In this document: in pieces, positions 63,662-64,000 of the stretch | Layout of the letters: every line of letters begins with the position of its first letter | Numbering within the stretch: position 1 is the stretch's first letter | Assembly: GCA_030144725.1 (NCBI GenBank) | Contig: JASKMD010000009.1 | Span: 3,301,015-3,365,014 of the forward strand | From: Haematococcus lacustris | Taxonomy: Eukaryota; Chlorophyta; Chlorophyceae; Chlamydomonadales; Haematococcaceae | Length of the DNA: 64,000 bases | Direction: 5' to 3' | The notes under the pieces: generated by a model | What the model saw: only the letters and a program-made list of their open reading frames with translations | Told to the model about the DNA's origin: nothing | Database searches by the model: none | Made by a program: the position numbers and the translations under genes

Positions 63662-63739
63662 GCCAGGCTGGCCCAGCCCACCAAGGCTGCCATGCCTACC
63701 CTGACCCTGGAAGAGGACAGGGCAAGGCAGCTCGCAGCG
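63662..63739 (+). CDS. Possible internal exon of an unidentified gene
   Basis: A stretch after a 'ctcccccag' acceptor reads RLAQPTKAAMPTLTLEEDRARQLAA and meets a gtgagc donor at 63740. It looks more protein-like than its surroundings and could belong to a gene running off the window. I could not join it in frame to a next exon (a candidate lies at about 63830-63880, followed by gtgagg), so the call is weak. Confidence 0.25.
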
Positions 63740-64000
63740 TGAGCAGGGCTCCAAGGGGCAGGGCAGCCTACAGGGGCTGAGCTAGGTCGAGGCAGCTTGC
63801 AGGGCCTTTCACAGCGTGACCCCCTAGGGAGCACAGCTGGCTATGCGGGACATGACCCCGCACACCCCACAGCTTGAAGGTGAGGCATGGGGAGGTGGGC
63901 AGCTGGCATCAGAGCCGTGGCACTGGCTTCAACGCAAGCCACAAACCCCTGGGCTTTACAAGCCCCGGGCCAGCACTCACGCCAGCACCTGCCCTAGTCA

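Overview
The window looks like nuclear DNA of a chlorophycean green alga of the Volvocales/Chlamydomonadales. It is GC-rich, its genes have many short introns with GT..AG borders, its proteins carry long Ala/Gly/Pro/Gln tracts, micro- and minisatellites are abundant, and a volvocine-type TGTAA poly(A) signal follows one gene. A Fanzor gene and a receptor-type nucleotide cyclase with a bacterial-type solute-binding ectodomain also fit. From memory of the Fanzor C-terminus and the repeat style I suspect Haematococcus or a close relative, but I could not check this.

Layout. 1-3.4 kb: non-coding, with a 116-bp duplication and a G-rich minisatellite. 3.4-10.5 kb (minus): a large APE-type non-LTR retrotransposon. 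Its first ORF joins a signal-peptide protein with 38-residue repeats, a 2A-like ribosome-skipping motif, two Josephin-like cysteine protease domains and an APE endonuclease. The reverse transcriptase lies in a second, overlapping frame. 11.3-23.1 kb (plus): a large multi-exon low-complexity gene whose C-terminal half resembles Codanin-1. 23.4 kb: a 134-bp hAT-type MITE with an 8-bp target duplication. 24.6-26.2 kb (plus): a four-exon histone stem-loop-binding protein (SLBP). 27.8-28.2 kb: a decayed Fanzor C-terminus. 28.5-29.2 kb: a 5'-truncated LINE with a 20-bp target duplication.

30.4-45.3 kb (minus): one very long receptor nucleotide cyclase gene with a signal peptide, solute-binding ectodomain, one transmembrane helix and class III cyclase domains. 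Its introns hold a 5'-truncated Dualen-like retrotransposon fragment (PHD, RNase H, zinc knuckle, PD-(D/E)XK nuclease; 11-bp target duplication), a 176-bp near-perfect palindrome, a tRNA-like SINE remnant and a hAT derivative. 46.4-47.7 kb (plus): a damaged Fanzor gene. 48.0-48.9 kb: a second hAT derivative, carrying a minisatellite. 49.6-49.8 kb: a possible copia relic. 50.4-62.8 kb (plus): a SAC3/GANP-like mRNA-export scaffold gene with a 25-nt microexon, pentamer satellites and interstitial telomere-like repeats in its introns. 62.8-64 kb: mostly non-coding, perhaps the start of another gene.

The host genes (SLBP, SAC3/GANP, Codanin-like, receptor cyclase) serve histone mRNA metabolism, mRNA export, chromatin assembly and signalling, and are not an operon-like unit. 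The most novel material is in the retroelements. Exon borders were read by eye from splice consensus and reading frame, so they are provisional, especially in G-rich low-complexity stretches.
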